64,000 bases of DNA, taken from NCBI GenBank assembly GCA_963769745.1, contig CAVYNB010000032.1, positions 1 to 64,000 of the forward strand, written 5' to 3'. A program made the position numbers and the translations under genes. Source of the DNA: JALORV01 sp963769745. GTDB lineage: Bacteria > Pseudomonadota > Gammaproteobacteria > Burkholderiales > Burkholderiaceae_F. Position 1 is the first letter of the stretch, and each line of letters starts with the position of its first letter. This document shows, piece by piece, positions 19,244-27,592 of the stretch. Below the pieces are notes generated by a model, which saw nothing but the letters and a program-made list of their open reading frames with translations, was not told the DNA's origin and did not search any database.

Positions 19244-20052
19244 TTGCGCACCGCCGAGAGTCTGCTGCTCAGTGCGGACCTGCCCCGCGCCGAGGCGCGC
19301 GCACTGCTCGCGTCGGCCCTGCGGAGTCACGCGCGAGCGACTGATCGCTTTTCCGGAGACCGAGGTGCCGCCGCTGGCGCAGGCTGCCTACGAGGCACTG
19401 GTGGCACGCCGCCGCGAAGGCGAGCCGCTTGCCTACCTGCTGGGCGAAAAAGAGTTCTACGGCCGACGCTTTGCGGTGACACCCGACGTACTGGTTCCGC
19501 GACCGGATACCGAGTCGCTCGTCGAGGTGGCGCTGGAGTGCCTGTCGCTCTTGACGGCGCCGCGCGTGCTCGAACTCGGTACCGGCAGCGGCTGCATCGC
19601 GATCACCCTGCAGTTGGAGCGGCCCGACGCGCGCGTCGTGGCGACCGATGTCTCCGCTGCCGCGCTGGCCGTGGCGCGTGCCAATGCGCAGGACCTCGAT
19701 GCCCCCGTGACGTTTCAGCAAGGGGACTGGTACGCCGCCGTCGAGCCTGCCGAGCCGTTCGATCTGATCGTGAGCAATCCGCCGTACGTGGCCGCTGCCG
19801 ATCCGCACCTGCGACGCCCTGAGGCACGAGCCGGCGATGGCCTTGTCAGATGGCCACGATGGCCTGCAGTGTTTGTCGATACTCATCGCCGGAGCGCGCG
19901 CGCACTTGCGCCCCGGCGCCTGGCTGGCACTGGAACATGGCTACGATCAGTCGCTGGCGGTCGCGCGGCTCCTGCGCGACGCGGGCTTCGAGGAGGTGTC
20001 GATGCGACGCGATGCCGGCGGCCAGCCGCGGGTGTCCTTTGGCCGCACCTGA
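19244..20052 (+). CDS. prmC: release factor glutamine methyltransferase (two single-base insertions)
   Basis: Methylates the glutamine of the GGQ motif in release factors. It probably starts at the TTG directly after the prfA stop (RTAESLLLSADLPRAEARALLASAL). The frame breaks near 19325 (extra A or G; true path ALRVTRERLIAFPE) and near 19814 (extra C; true path DPHLDALRHEPAMALSDG). The reading between shows the SAM-binding LELGTGSGCIAI and the catalytic VSNPPYVAA. Repair gives about 268 residues. It is coupled to prfA as in most bacteria. Confidence 0.88.
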
Positions 20053-20410
20053 GATCTCGCGGGAAGGACAGCCCGGATATGGACGCGATCGGTTCAGCGC
20101 CCGGCGGCTACGTCCACTGGGAGTGCACGAAGCGTCTCGTGCATCGGAGGAATTTGGTGCGCCGAATTTCGGGCGTGACGGCCGCCAGAACTGCGGTGAC
20201 ATCTCCGGGTCACGGCGCAATGGCATTGGAACCGCTTGCGCCACAGGCAGGTGGTCCGAAAATGGGCTCCCCTCGCCTCGAATTCGACGCGACAGCGGAT
20301 TAAAGTTGCGCTGCGGGAACCGGATCCGCACACTCACCACGCGGATCGCCCCGGTTTGACGGCGATCCACCGGACTTCCTACACTGCCCTTCCCTCCCGA
20401 GATCATCACC
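20053..20410. other. intergenic stretch between prmC and grxD
   Basis: About 358 bases without a recognisable gene. It holds a small hairpin TGCACGA / TCGTGCA at 20124-20143 and, near its end, a promoter-like pair before grxD. The rest shows nothing I can name. Confidence 0.45.
20356..20385 (+). promoter_or_regulatory. candidate sigma-70 promoter for grxD-ubiX
   Basis: TTGACG at 20356-20361 and TACACT at 20380-20385 are separated by 18 bases and end 25 bases before the grxD start. The match to consensus is fair; no experimental support. Confidence 0.45.
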
Positions 20411-20731
20411 ATGGACGCCAAGGAATTCATCCACAAGACGGTCACCGACCATCCGGTCGTGCTCTTCATGAAGGGCACGGCCCAGTTTCCGCAATGCGGC
20501 TTCTCCGGCCGTGCCATCCAGGTGCTCAAGCAGGCCGGGGCGCCGAGCCTCGTCACCGTCAACGTGCTCGAAGATGACGACGTGCGCCAGGGCGTGAAGG
20601 ACTACGCCAACTGGCCGACGATCCCGCAGCTGTATGTGAATGGGCAATTCGTCGGCGGCTCGGACATCATCATGGAAATGTTCCAGTCGGGCGAACTGCA
20701 AACCCTGTTGGCCGAAGCCAAGGCCGCCTGA
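20411..20731 (+). CDS. grxD: monothiol glutaredoxin, Grx4 family
   Basis: A 106-residue monothiol glutaredoxin with the diagnostic CGFS motif in QFPQCGFSGRAIQVL near residues 33-36 and the glutathione-binding WPTIPQLYVNGQFVGGSDI. Grx4 proteins hold a [2Fe-2S] cluster with glutathione and act in iron-sulfur delivery and iron sensing, often with BolA proteins; a BolA/IbaG gene lies at 40997. The stop overlaps the start of ubiX (TGATG). Confidence 0.95.
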   Translation: MDAKEFIHKTVTDHPVVLFMKGTAQFPQCGFSGRAIQVLKQAGAPSLVTVNVLEDDDVRQGVKDYANWPTIPQLYVNGQFVGGSDIIMEMFQSGELQTLLAEAKAA

Positions 20732-21321
20732 TGGCGCCGGTGCGCCGGCTGATCGTCGCCATCACCGGCGCCAGCGGAGCCATCTACGGCGTGCAGTTGC
20801 TGCGGCGACTGCGGGAACGCACGGACGTCGAGACTCATTTGCTGCTGTCGCCGGCCGGCGTGCTCAACGTCTATCAGGAAATGGATCTGAAGCGCGGCGA
20901 TGTCGAAGCGCTTGCGCACGTTGTCCACAGCGTCAACGACGTCGGCGCGACGATAGCCAGCGGTTCGTTCGCCACTGCCGGCATGGTGATCGCGCCGTGC
21001 TCGATGAAGACGCTGGCGGCGATCGCTCAGGCCTACGCCGATACGCTGATCTCACGCGCCGCCGATGTCTGCCTGAAGGAGCGGCGGCGCCTGGTGCTGC
21101 TCACACGCGAGGCGCCGCTCAACCTGGCCCACATCCGCAACATGGAAGCCGTCACGCTGATGGGCGGCATCATCTTTCCCCCGGTACCCGCGCTGTACCA
21201 CCGGCCGACGTCGATCGACGAGATGGTCGACCACACGGTCAGCCGCGTGCTCGACCTGTTCGATCTGGAAGATTCGAAGGCGCCGCGCTGGAGCGGCACG
21301 ATCGGTCCCGCGCGCGACTGA
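20731..21321 (+). CDS. ubiX: flavin prenyltransferase
   Basis: A 196-residue UbiX. It makes prenylated FMN from dimethylallyl phosphate and FMN for the UbiD decarboxylase of ubiquinone synthesis. The N-terminal IVAITGASGAIYGVQLL flavin loop, the central VIAPCSMKTLAAIA and the C-terminal RPTSIDEMVDHTVSRVLDL are all typical. It is translationally coupled to grxD. A terminator-like hairpin at 21413 follows. Confidence 0.95.
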   Translation: MAPVRRLIVAITGASGAIYGVQLLRRLRERTDVETHLLLSPAGVLNVYQEMDLKRGDVEALAHVVHSVNDVGATIASGSFATAGMVIAPCSMKTLAAIAQAYADTLISRAADVCLKERRRLVLLTREAPLNLAHIRNMEAVTLMGGIIFPPVPALYHRPTSIDEMVDHTVSRVLDLFDLEDSKAPRWSGTIGPARD

Positions 21322-21412
21322 GTGCCTCGTTTGTCTGTCAGGCGAAGGGCAAAATGCGTCGCGCCGATGTCGGACGCCGCTGATTCCAAGATAAGGCAGC
21401 GCAGAAAGCAAA

Positions 21413-21432
21413 AGCCCCGCCGAAGCGGGGCT
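21413..21432. terminator. bidirectional intrinsic terminator
   Basis: A perfect 8-bp stem AGCCCCGC / GCGGGGCT closes the loop CGAA. On the minus strand it is followed by TTTTGCTTTCT, so it best serves the PEP-CTERM gene; on the plus strand CTCTTT follows, so it can also end grxD-ubiX. Confidence 0.8.
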
Positions 21433-21450
21433 CTTTGAAGCGCCTTTCGG

Positions 21451-22314
21451 CTATCTCCTGCGGCGACGCATCGCCGTTATGCCGGCGAGACCGAGGCCGA
21501 GGAGCGCGAGGGTGCCGGGTTCGGGCACCGGTAGCGACTCGAACGCAAGGAACTCGGCGCGGACGAAACTTTCTCCCTGGAAGAGGCTTACCGGTGCGTC
21601 GAATGCTCCGCCGCCGACGACGTTTCCGCCCTGCAAATAACTGTAGCTGGCGAAGAAGTTTGTATTGGCGGTATCCGGGCGAGCCAACTGCAGCAGGATC
21701 TGGTCCGCACCGTTGGGAGGAGCAAAGTCAGCTTGCCCAAATTCTATGATTTGGTTTGCGTCGAAGTCCTGCTGTATGTAGCGCACCTCGACCTTGCCCG
21801 TTACTGGATTGAACCTGACGTACAGCTCCGCCGCCTGCTTCACACCGTCTGCATCTCGATCGGTGAACCGAATCCCGTAGCCATTGATCAATGGCCCAGT
21901 GAGCGAACTGAGATTGAAGAGCCCCGTCAGGCCGAGCGTGTCGTCGATCTTGAGCCCGCTGGCGAGGTCCGACGAGTTTGTGTTGGTAATAAGGGCCGCG
22001 CGCAAAGTACGGCGGCCCTGCTCGTTTGCGTTCTCGCTCAATCCGCCGTCGGCTGAGTTGAGCCTCAACAGACCGCCCGCTTCCGAGCCCGCGACGAACG
22101 TACCAAACACACCGTAACTGGCCGGTTGGCCGTTCGGAAAATTCGGGGCGCTCGGCGGAGCATTCCCGTCCGCGAAACCATCGGTGAAGAACGTGCCGCC
22201 ATTTCTTTTGACTTGAAATTGGTCGAGGTACACGACGACGGCGTTCGCACCGACAGACCAGAAGCAGGTTGCAAGTGCAACCACCGCTGGGGCAATCCTT
22301 GTGAACGTGCGCAT
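21451..22314 (-). CDS. PEP-CTERM sorting-domain protein
   Basis: A 287-residue exported protein. A signal peptide (core VVALATCFW, cleavage near ANA at residue 25) is followed by a beta-rich unidentified domain. The C-terminus is a textbook PEP-CTERM: VPEPGTLALLGLGLAGI then MRRRRR. Such proteins are cut and transferred by an exosortase at the PEP motif and usually end up in the extracellular matrix or floc. The exosortase is not in this window. The ribosome site AAGGGG lies 6 bases before the ATG, and a degenerate sigma-54-like site lies further upstream. The function of the main domain is unknown. Confidence 0.9.
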   Translation of the reverse strand: MRTFTRIAPAVVALATCFWSVGANAVVVYLDQFQVKRNGGTFFTDGFADGNAPPSAPNFPNGQPASYGVFGTFVAGSEAGGLLRLNSADGGLSENANEQGRRTLRAALITNTNSSDLASGLKIDDTLGLTGLFNLSSLTGPLINGYGIRFTDRDADGVKQAAELYVRFNPVTGKVEVRYIQQDFDANQIIEFGQADFAPPNGADQILLQLARPDTANTNFFASYSYLQGGNVVGGGAFDAPVSLFQGESFVRAEFLAFESLPVPEPGTLALLGLGLAGITAMRRRRR

Positions 22315-22358
22315 TCGGTCCCCTTTTGTAGGAAATCCCTACCGAAGGTGAGGTAAAG

Positions 22359-22373
22359 CAAGAAGCGTGCGTC
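22359..22373 (-). promoter_or_regulatory. degenerate sigma-54-like site upstream of PEP-CTERM gene
   Basis: On the minus strand ACGCACGCTTCTTGC matches the -24/-12 pattern TGGCACG-N4-TTGC with correct spacing and a good -12 half followed by TTT, but one of the two key -24 guanines is missing. PEP-CTERM genes in related bacteria are often RpoN-dependent, which is the only reason to note it. Confidence 0.25.
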
Positions 22374-22578
22374 CTCAAGGAAACAGCCACTTAGGACGCA
22401 ACTGGGTGATTTGTGTAAGAAAGGCTGTCATCGCGAAGTGCTGACCGGCGAAGCAGGTCCGCCAGGACAGGCCGCGAACAGGTGCCGTTCGACCGGTCGA
22501 TCGCATTCCAGCGTTGTTCGCACAGTCGCTGGCGAATGCCGGAATGATCGGTCGGGTGAGGTTCCGACCTGAAAACGC

Positions 22579-22654
22579 TGGTGCCGGCAGAGGGAATCGA
22601 ACCCCCGACCTTCGGTTTACAAAACCGCTGCTCTACCAGCTGAGCTATGCCGGC
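22579..22654 (-). tRNA. tRNA-Thr (TGT)
   Basis: A 76-nt cloverleaf on the minus strand. The acceptor GCCGGCA pairs with TGCCGGC, the D-arm has AGCTCAGCTGGTAGAGC, the anticodon loop TTTGTAA gives anticodon TGT, and the T-loop reads GTTCGATTC. CCA is encoded. The sequence is close to known bacterial tRNA-Thr. Confidence 0.95.
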
Positions 22655-22675
22655 ACGGTGAATGTCGAGCTGAGA

Positions 22676-23197
22676 CTACTTGACGCGCGTGAGCTTCGGC
22701 CGCTCGCCCCGCGGGGTCGGCGGCGTGTCATCCGGCGTGTTCTTGTCGGCCTCATCGCCGTTGGACGATTCGGTGAGTGGATCCTGGGTCGACGCCGCCC
22801 CCTGGACCGGGACGAGCGCCATCGGCGGCCGCGGGGCGCTCACACCTCCCGGCGCGGGCTGCTCGACACCGGCCGGCGCAGCATCGCGCGGCACTTCGAA
22901 TGCCATGCCCTGCCCGTTTTCCCGCGCATACACCGCGAGCACCTTTTCGATCGGGACGAACACTTCGCGCGCCACGCCGCCGAAGCGGGCCTGGAATTCG
23001 ATCGCGTCGTTACCGAGCTGCAATCGGTTGGTCGCGAGCGGCGAGATGTTGAGCACGATCTCCCCGTTCTTGACGAACTCGCGCGGCACGCGCACTCCCT
23101 CGTCGGCCAGGACCGCGATATACGGCGTGTAGCCGGAATCCGTGCACCACTGGTGAATGGCGCGGATCAGGTACGGCTTGGTCGAGAGTTCAGACAT
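22676..23197 (-). CDS. sspB: ClpXP protease specificity-enhancing factor SspB
   Basis: A 173-residue adaptor. The N-terminal domain (TKPYLIRAIHQWCTDSGYTPYIAVL, then VLNISPLATNRLQLGNDAIEFQARFGG) binds ssrA-tagged substrates. The long Pro/Asp-rich tail ends in RPKLTRVK, matching the short C-terminal peptide that docks on ClpX. It delivers tagged, stalled-translation products to ClpXP. It is downstream of sspA in the usual order petABC-sspA-sspB, with an 18-base gap. Confidence 0.93.
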   Translation of the reverse strand: MSELSTKPYLIRAIHQWCTDSGYTPYIAVLADEGVRVPREFVKNGEIVLNISPLATNRLQLGNDAIEFQARFGGVAREVFVPIEKVLAVYARENGQGMAFEVPRDAAPAGVEQPAPGGVSAPRPPMALVPVQGAASTQDPLTESSNGDEADKNTPDDTPPTPRGERPKLTRVK

Positions 23198-23215
23198 CGG
23201 AACGTCGGTGCACGC

Positions 23216-23818
23216 TTAACGCCGCATCACTTTCTCGGAGGGCGTCAGGGCCTCAATGTACGCCGGCCGGGAGAAGATGCGTTCAGCGTACTTCATCAGC
23301 GGTGCCGCCGTCTTGGGCAGGTCGATGCCGTAGTGATCGAGGCGCCACAGCAGGGGCGCGAGCGCGACATCGAGCATCGAGAAGTCGTCCCCGAGCATGT
23401 ACTTGTTCTTCAGCATGATCGGCGCCAGCTGGGTCAGCCGGTCGCGGATGGTCGAGCGCCCCTTTTCGATCAGCTTCTGGTTGTTGCTGTTCTCCAGCGC
23501 CTGGACATGCACGAACAGCTCCCGCTCGAAGTTGAACAGGAAGAGCCGCGTGCGCGCACGCATCACCGGGTCCGCCGGCATCAGCTGCGGATGCGGAAAG
23601 CGCTCGTCGATGTACTCGTTGATGATGTTCGACTCGTAGAGCACGAGGTCGCGCTCGACCAGGATCGGAACCTGCCCGTAGGGATTCATCACGTTGATGT
23701 CCTCGGGCTTGTTGAACAGATCCACATCGCGGATCTCGAAGTCCATGCCCTTTTCGAACAACACGAAACGGCAGCGCTGCGAGAACGGGCAGGTGGTTCC
23801 AGAGTAGAGCACCATCAT
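23216..23818 (-). CDS. sspA: stringent starvation protein A (GST fold)
   Basis: A 200-residue glutathione-S-transferase-fold protein. The N-terminal thioredoxin-like half begins MMVLYSGTTCPFSQRCRFVLFEKGMDFEI, and the helical C-terminal half follows. SspA binds RNA polymerase and affects acid and starvation responses; it lacks ordinary GST activity. The ATG is preceded by AGGAAAGCAAAAG. It lies between petC and sspB; the 165-base gap to petC holds a REP-like composite. Confidence 0.92.
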   Translation of the reverse strand: MMVLYSGTTCPFSQRCRFVLFEKGMDFEIRDVDLFNKPEDINVMNPYGQVPILVERDLVLYESNIINEYIDERFPHPQLMPADPVMRARTRLFLFNFERELFVHVQALENSNNQKLIEKGRSTIRDRLTQLAPIMLKNKYMLGDDFSMLDVALAPLLWRLDHYGIDLPKTAAPLMKYAERIFSRPAYIEALTPSEKVMRR

Positions 23819-23896
23819 CTTTTGCTTTCCTATTCGCGATGCGGGACGGTCGTGTTCCGTTAGACGCGGCGCGGCAGCGCCGCTGTCGACTGCGGA

Positions 23897-23972
23897 GCGC
23901 CGGGCCGCCCCAAGCCCGCAGGTCCATCGATCCGGGTGGCGTGCACGTGCGCCCGAAGCGGATCGCGTACAG
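23897..23972. repeat. REP-like composite element, copy C
   Basis: The same two-part element as at 3024-3099. The 18-bp block GCGCCGGGCCGCCCCAAG (23897-23914) is identical, and 26 bases later a palindrome begins GTGCACGTGCG. The inner stem is altered (GCGCCCG / CGGATCGC, nearly paired) relative to copy B but keeps the hairpin. It lies in the gap between petC and sspA, which are read in the same direction. Confidence 0.75.
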
Positions 23973-23983
23973 CCGAGCTCCGA

Positions 23984-24841
23984 CTATTTGATGTTCTTCC
24001 AGTACACCGCGTTCATGCGCCACGCCGCCACGGTGAAAAGCGCCAGGAACAGCATGACCCAGACGCCGATGCGCACACGGCTCGTCGCCGACGGGTCGGT
24101 GATGAAGGCCAGGAACGCCACCAGGTCCGCCACGTCCGAGTCGTACTGCCGCGCCTGCTGCACATCGAGCGGCCGGAAGCTGTGGATGAAACCCTCGCTC
24201 ACCGGCGGCTGCGCTTCGGCCTCGGTCCGGGTCGCATTGCCGGCGGAATCAAACGTCGTCGTCGTGCGTACGAAGCCCGATTTTCCGGTCTTCGCGTCGG
24301 TGCGTCGGTGCACCTCGATCAGCGTGGCTTCGCGCGGCCCCTGCCGGTCCCAGAAGATGTGCGGCATGCCGATGTTCGGATAGGCGATGTTGTTCCAGCC
24401 GGTCGCCGTGGTGTTGTCGCGGTAATAGCCGCGCAGCAGCGTGTAGATGTAGTCGGTACCCTTGAATTCGAACGAAGTACGTGCACGGGTAATCACGGAA
24501 AGATCGGGCGGCACCTTGCCGAACCAGACCTTGGCGTCCGACGGCGCCATCGCGATCTTCATCGGGTCGCCGACCTTCTGGCTACCGAAGATCAGGAATT
24601 CCTTGATCTGTTTGTCGTCCAGGCCGATCTGCTGCAGACGGTTCCAGCGCACCAGGTTCGCGCTGTGGCAGCCCATGCAGTAGTTGGCAAACAGGCGCGC
24701 GCCGTTTTGCAGCGATCCGAAGTCCCTGCTGCGCTCTGACGGCCAGGTCTCGATCGGAATTGAGGCTCCTGCGGCTGACACCGAGCCAACCGACACCAGC
24801 AAGCCAAGCGCGAGGCAGGCACGGGTAATGATGTCTCTCAT
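23984..24841 (-). CDS. petC: ubiquinol-cytochrome c reductase, cytochrome c1
   Basis: A 285-residue membrane-anchored cytochrome. The N-terminal signal (LALGLLVSVGSVSAAGA), the covalent haem site CMGCH in LFANYCMGCHSANL near residue 55, NIGMPHIFW as the likely axial-Met region and a C-terminal anchor helix (VWVMLFLALFTVAAW) fit cytochrome c1. It passes electrons from the Rieske protein to soluble cytochrome c. The start ATG at 24841 gives a proper signal peptide. A polar insert with a KTGKSG..TTTTFDSAG run lies between the axial-Met region and the anchor. Confidence 0.94.
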   Translation of the reverse strand: MRDIITRACLALGLLVSVGSVSAAGASIPIETWPSERSRDFGSLQNGARLFANYCMGCHSANLVRWNRLQQIGLDDKQIKEFLIFGSQKVGDPMKIAMAPSDAKVWFGKVPPDLSVITRARTSFEFKGTDYIYTLLRGYYRDNTTATGWNNIAYPNIGMPHIFWDRQGPREATLIEVHRRTDAKTGKSGFVRTTTTFDSAGNATRTEAEAQPPVSEGFIHSFRPLDVQQARQYDSDVADLVAFLAFITDPSATSRVRIGVWVMLFLALFTVAAWRMNAVYWKNIK

Positions 24842-24858
24842 TCTTGTCCCCGGCCCTT

Positions 24859-26241
24859 TCAATGCGGATGGAAGGTGACGCGATCCGGCACCGGCTTGAA
24901 CGTGCCCATCCGGCTCCACCACGGCATCAGAACGAAGAACGCAAAGTAAATGATCGTGCCGATCATCGATACGTACTGCCCGGCGGTCGACGGCGGCTGC
25001 GTGCCGTAGTAGCCCAACACGATGAAGGCCACGACCCAGACGATCAGCAGCCAGAAGTGCCAGCCCGGGCGATAGCGCATCGATTTGGCCGGCGACTGGT
25101 CGAGCCAGGGCAGTCCGAAGAAGATCATGACGGAGGCCCCCATCAGCACGACGCCCCAGAACTTGGCGTCGAGCGTGAAGTACCCCAGCAGCAGCACCAG
25201 CGTGCCGACGGCGATTGCACCGCGCACCACCGGATGCCGAACGGTCATCAGGATCAGTGCCGACAGGGCAATCGTGCCGACGGCGATCACCGCCATGAAC
25301 TGCTCGGTCGTCGCGCGCAGGATCGAGTAGTACGGCGTGAAATACCACACCGGCGCGATGTGGGCCGGGCCCTGATACGGATCGGCGGGGATGAAGTTGT
25401 TCCATTCGAGGAAGTAGCCGCCCATTTCCGGCGCGAAGAACACAACCGCGAAGAACAGGATCAGGAAGATGGCGAGCCAGAAGATGTCGTGCACCGTGTA
25501 GTACGGATGGAACGGGATGCCGTCGATCGGCTTGCCATGGGCATCGAGCTTCTTCTTGATCTCGACACCGTCCGGATTGTTCGAGCCGACGTCGTGCAGC
25601 GCAAGGATGTGCGCAACGACCAGGCCGATCAGCACGAGCGGGATCGCGATCACATGAAAGGCGAAGAAGCGGTTCAGCGTGGCATCGCCAACCACGTAGT
25701 CGCCCCGCACCAGGACCGAGAGGTCAGGACCGATCAGAGGAATCGCCCCGAACAGGTTGATGATCACCTGCGCGCCCCAGTAGCTCATCTGGCCCCACGG
25801 CAGCAGGTAGCCGAAGAACCCTTCGCCCATCAGGCAGAGGAAGATCAGGCAGCCGAAAATCCAGACCAGTTCGCGCGGGGTACGGTAGCTGCCGTACATC
25901 AGTCCGCGGAACATGTGCAGATAGACGACGATGAAGAAGAACGATGCGCCGGTGGAGTGCATGTAGCGGATGAACCAGCCACCCGGCACGTCGCGCATGA
26001 TGTACTCGACCGAAGCGAACGCCAGGTTGGCGTCCGGCTTGTAGTGCATCACCAGGAAGATGCCGGTGATGATCTGGATCGCCAGCACCGTGATCGCGAG
26101 GCCGCCGAAGATGTACCAGACGTTGAAGTTCTTCGGCGCGTAGTACTCGGACAGGTGCTTTTTGTACTCCGTCATGACCGTCGGCATGCGCTGGTCGAAC
26201 CAGCCGGCCAGACCGGTGTACGGACTCTTGTATTCAGCCAT
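24859..26241 (-). CDS. petB: ubiquinol-cytochrome c reductase, cytochrome b
   Basis: A 460-residue cytochrome b of the full-length (fused b6 plus subunit IV) type. Conserved features are GSILGIALVIQIITGIFL-like first helices, the paired histidines for two b haems (YMHSTGASFFFIVVYLHMFR and the later FFAFHVIAIPLVLIG), and the quinol-site PEWY-equivalent within APVWYFTPYYSILRA. The middle subunit of complex III, with eight or more membrane helices, it carries quinol oxidation and reduction sites. The 17-base gap to petC indicates one transcript. Confidence 0.95.
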   Translation of the reverse strand: MAEYKSPYTGLAGWFDQRMPTVMTEYKKHLSEYYAPKNFNVWYIFGGLAITVLAIQIITGIFLVMHYKPDANLAFASVEYIMRDVPGGWFIRYMHSTGASFFFIVVYLHMFRGLMYGSYRTPRELVWIFGCLIFLCLMGEGFFGYLLPWGQMSYWGAQVIINLFGAIPLIGPDLSVLVRGDYVVGDATLNRFFAFHVIAIPLVLIGLVVAHILALHDVGSNNPDGVEIKKKLDAHGKPIDGIPFHPYYTVHDIFWLAIFLILFFAVVFFAPEMGGYFLEWNNFIPADPYQGPAHIAPVWYFTPYYSILRATTEQFMAVIAVGTIALSALILMTVRHPVVRGAIAVGTLVLLLGYFTLDAKFWGVVLMGASVMIFFGLPWLDQSPAKSMRYRPGWHFWLLIVWVVAFIVLGYYGTQPPSTAGQYVSMIGTIIYFAFFVLMPWWSRMGTFKPVPDRVTFHPH

Positions 26242-26256
26242 CGCGATCCCCGGGAA

Positions 26257-26877
26257 TCAGGCGTTCGTGTCGTCACCGATCACGATGACGGTTTCGGACA
26301 TGTACTTGTGCGGCGGCACGACGAGGTTGTCGGGCGCGGGCTTGTTCTTGAATACGCGGCCGGCCAGATCGAAGGTCGAGCCGTGGCACGGGCACAGGAA
26401 GCCCTGATCGGCGCCCAGCTGCGCGTTCTGGCCGGGACCGAACGGGCCAACCGGATTGCAGCCCAGGTGGGTGCAGATGCCGACCGTGATGAGAAATTCG
26501 GGCTTGCGCGAACGATATTCGTTGCGGGCGTACTCCGGCGTCGGGAATGCGGTGCGCAGCGACTTGGGGTCGGCGACCTCGCCGTCGACCTTCTTGATCG
26601 ACTGCAGCATCTCGGGCGTGCGGCGCAGGACCCACACGGGCACGCCACGCCACTCGACCGTCTTCATTTCACCCGGCGCGAGCACGGCCAGGTCGAATTC
26701 AACCGGCGCACCGGCCGCCTTCGCCCGCTCCGACGGCGCAAAGGAGGAGACGAAGGGCACCGCCAGCGCGACCGCTCCGGCCCCGCCCACGGTGGCGGCC
26801 ACCGCGATGGCAGTGCGGCGTTCCTTGTCGACGCCCGCGGGCATCTCGCCGGCAGGAACGGAGGTCGATGTAGACAT
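26257..26877 (-). CDS. petA: ubiquinol-cytochrome c reductase, Rieske iron-sulfur subunit
   Basis: A 206-residue Rieske protein. An N-terminal twin-arginine-like start (DKERRTAIAVAATVGGAGAVALAVPFV) acts as anchor and export signal and is consistent with Tat export; tatABC is at 29.5-31 kb. The [2Fe-2S] ligands appear as CTHLGC and CPCHGS. First gene of the petABC-sspAB group, transcribed divergently from mscL. Confidence 0.95.
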   Translation of the reverse strand: MSTSTSVPAGEMPAGVDKERRTAIAVAATVGGAGAVALAVPFVSSFAPSERAKAAGAPVEFDLAVLAPGEMKTVEWRGVPVWVLRRTPEMLQSIKKVDGEVADPKSLRTAFPTPEYARNEYRSRKPEFLITVGICTHLGCNPVGPFGPGQNAQLGADQGFLCPCHGSTFDLAGRVFKNKPAPDNLVVPPHKYMSETVIVIGDDTNA

Positions 26878-27102
26878 GAAAGCCCCGAAAGTGGTTTGAT
26901 GGCCGGAAGCCCGGCGATCCAGCGCCGCGGTCTGAATCCTGCGGCCAGCTGCAGGTCAAATCCGCGCTGCGCAGTAGCGCCCCGTCGGCAGCCCGCGATT
27001 CTACTGTATGTGGCAAGCCCGACCACCACGGCCTTTGAGGCCGAACGCCGATGGTCGAGCGGCTAAACTCGCCCTAGAGGCAACACAGCCGAGGGAGCCA
27101 CG

Positions 27103-27522
27103 ATGGGCATGCTGAAGGAATTCCGGGAATTTGCCGTCAAAGGCAACGTCATCGACCTCGCGGTCGGCATCATCATCGGCGCCGCGTTTGGCAAGATCGT
27201 CGATTCCCTCGTCCGGGACGTCGTGATGCCCCTGATCAACGCGGTGTTCGGCGGCGCAGTGGACTTTTCCAACAAGTACTGGGTGCTGTCGGGCAACATT
27301 CCCGCAGGAGCCTCACTCGAGGCCGCGCAGAAAAGCGGCGTCGTTTTCGCCTGGGGCAACTTCGTAACCGTGCTGCTGAACTTCGTCATCCTGGCCTTCG
27401 TCATCTTCTGGATGGTCAAGGCCGTCAACCGCGTCAAGGCGAACCTCGACGCCGCCGCGGCACCGACACCGGAAGAAGTGGCGCTGCTGCGCGAGATCCG
27501 CGACGAACTGAAGCGACGCTGA
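27103..27522 (+). CDS. mscL: large-conductance mechanosensitive channel
   Basis: A 139-residue MscL. The N-terminal amphipathic helix MLKEFREFAVKGNVIDLAVGIIIGAAFGKIVDSLV and the second helix NFVTVLLNFVILAFVIFWMVKAVNR are diagnostic. The C-terminal EEVALLREIRDELKRR forms the cytoplasmic helix bundle. It opens under membrane tension to release solutes on osmotic downshock. Ribosome site GAGGGAG lies before the ATG. Confidence 0.96.
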   Translation: MGMLKEFREFAVKGNVIDLAVGIIIGAAFGKIVDSLVRDVVMPLINAVFGGAVDFSNKYWVLSGNIPAGASLEAAQKSGVVFAWGNFVTVLLNFVILAFVIFWMVKAVNRVKANLDAAAAPTPEEVALLREIRDELKRR

Positions 27523-27592
27523 TGTTCATGTCGCTGCCGATACTCAGGACACTGCGGACACCCAGCTCACCGCGGAAACCTGAAGCGATCCG

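Noticed and set aside
24844..27066. A 740-codon plus-strand open frame across petABC
   Set aside because: Its sequence is His/Arg/Asp/Gln-rich antisense of cytochrome b and Rieske genes, which have full conserved motifs on the minus strand.
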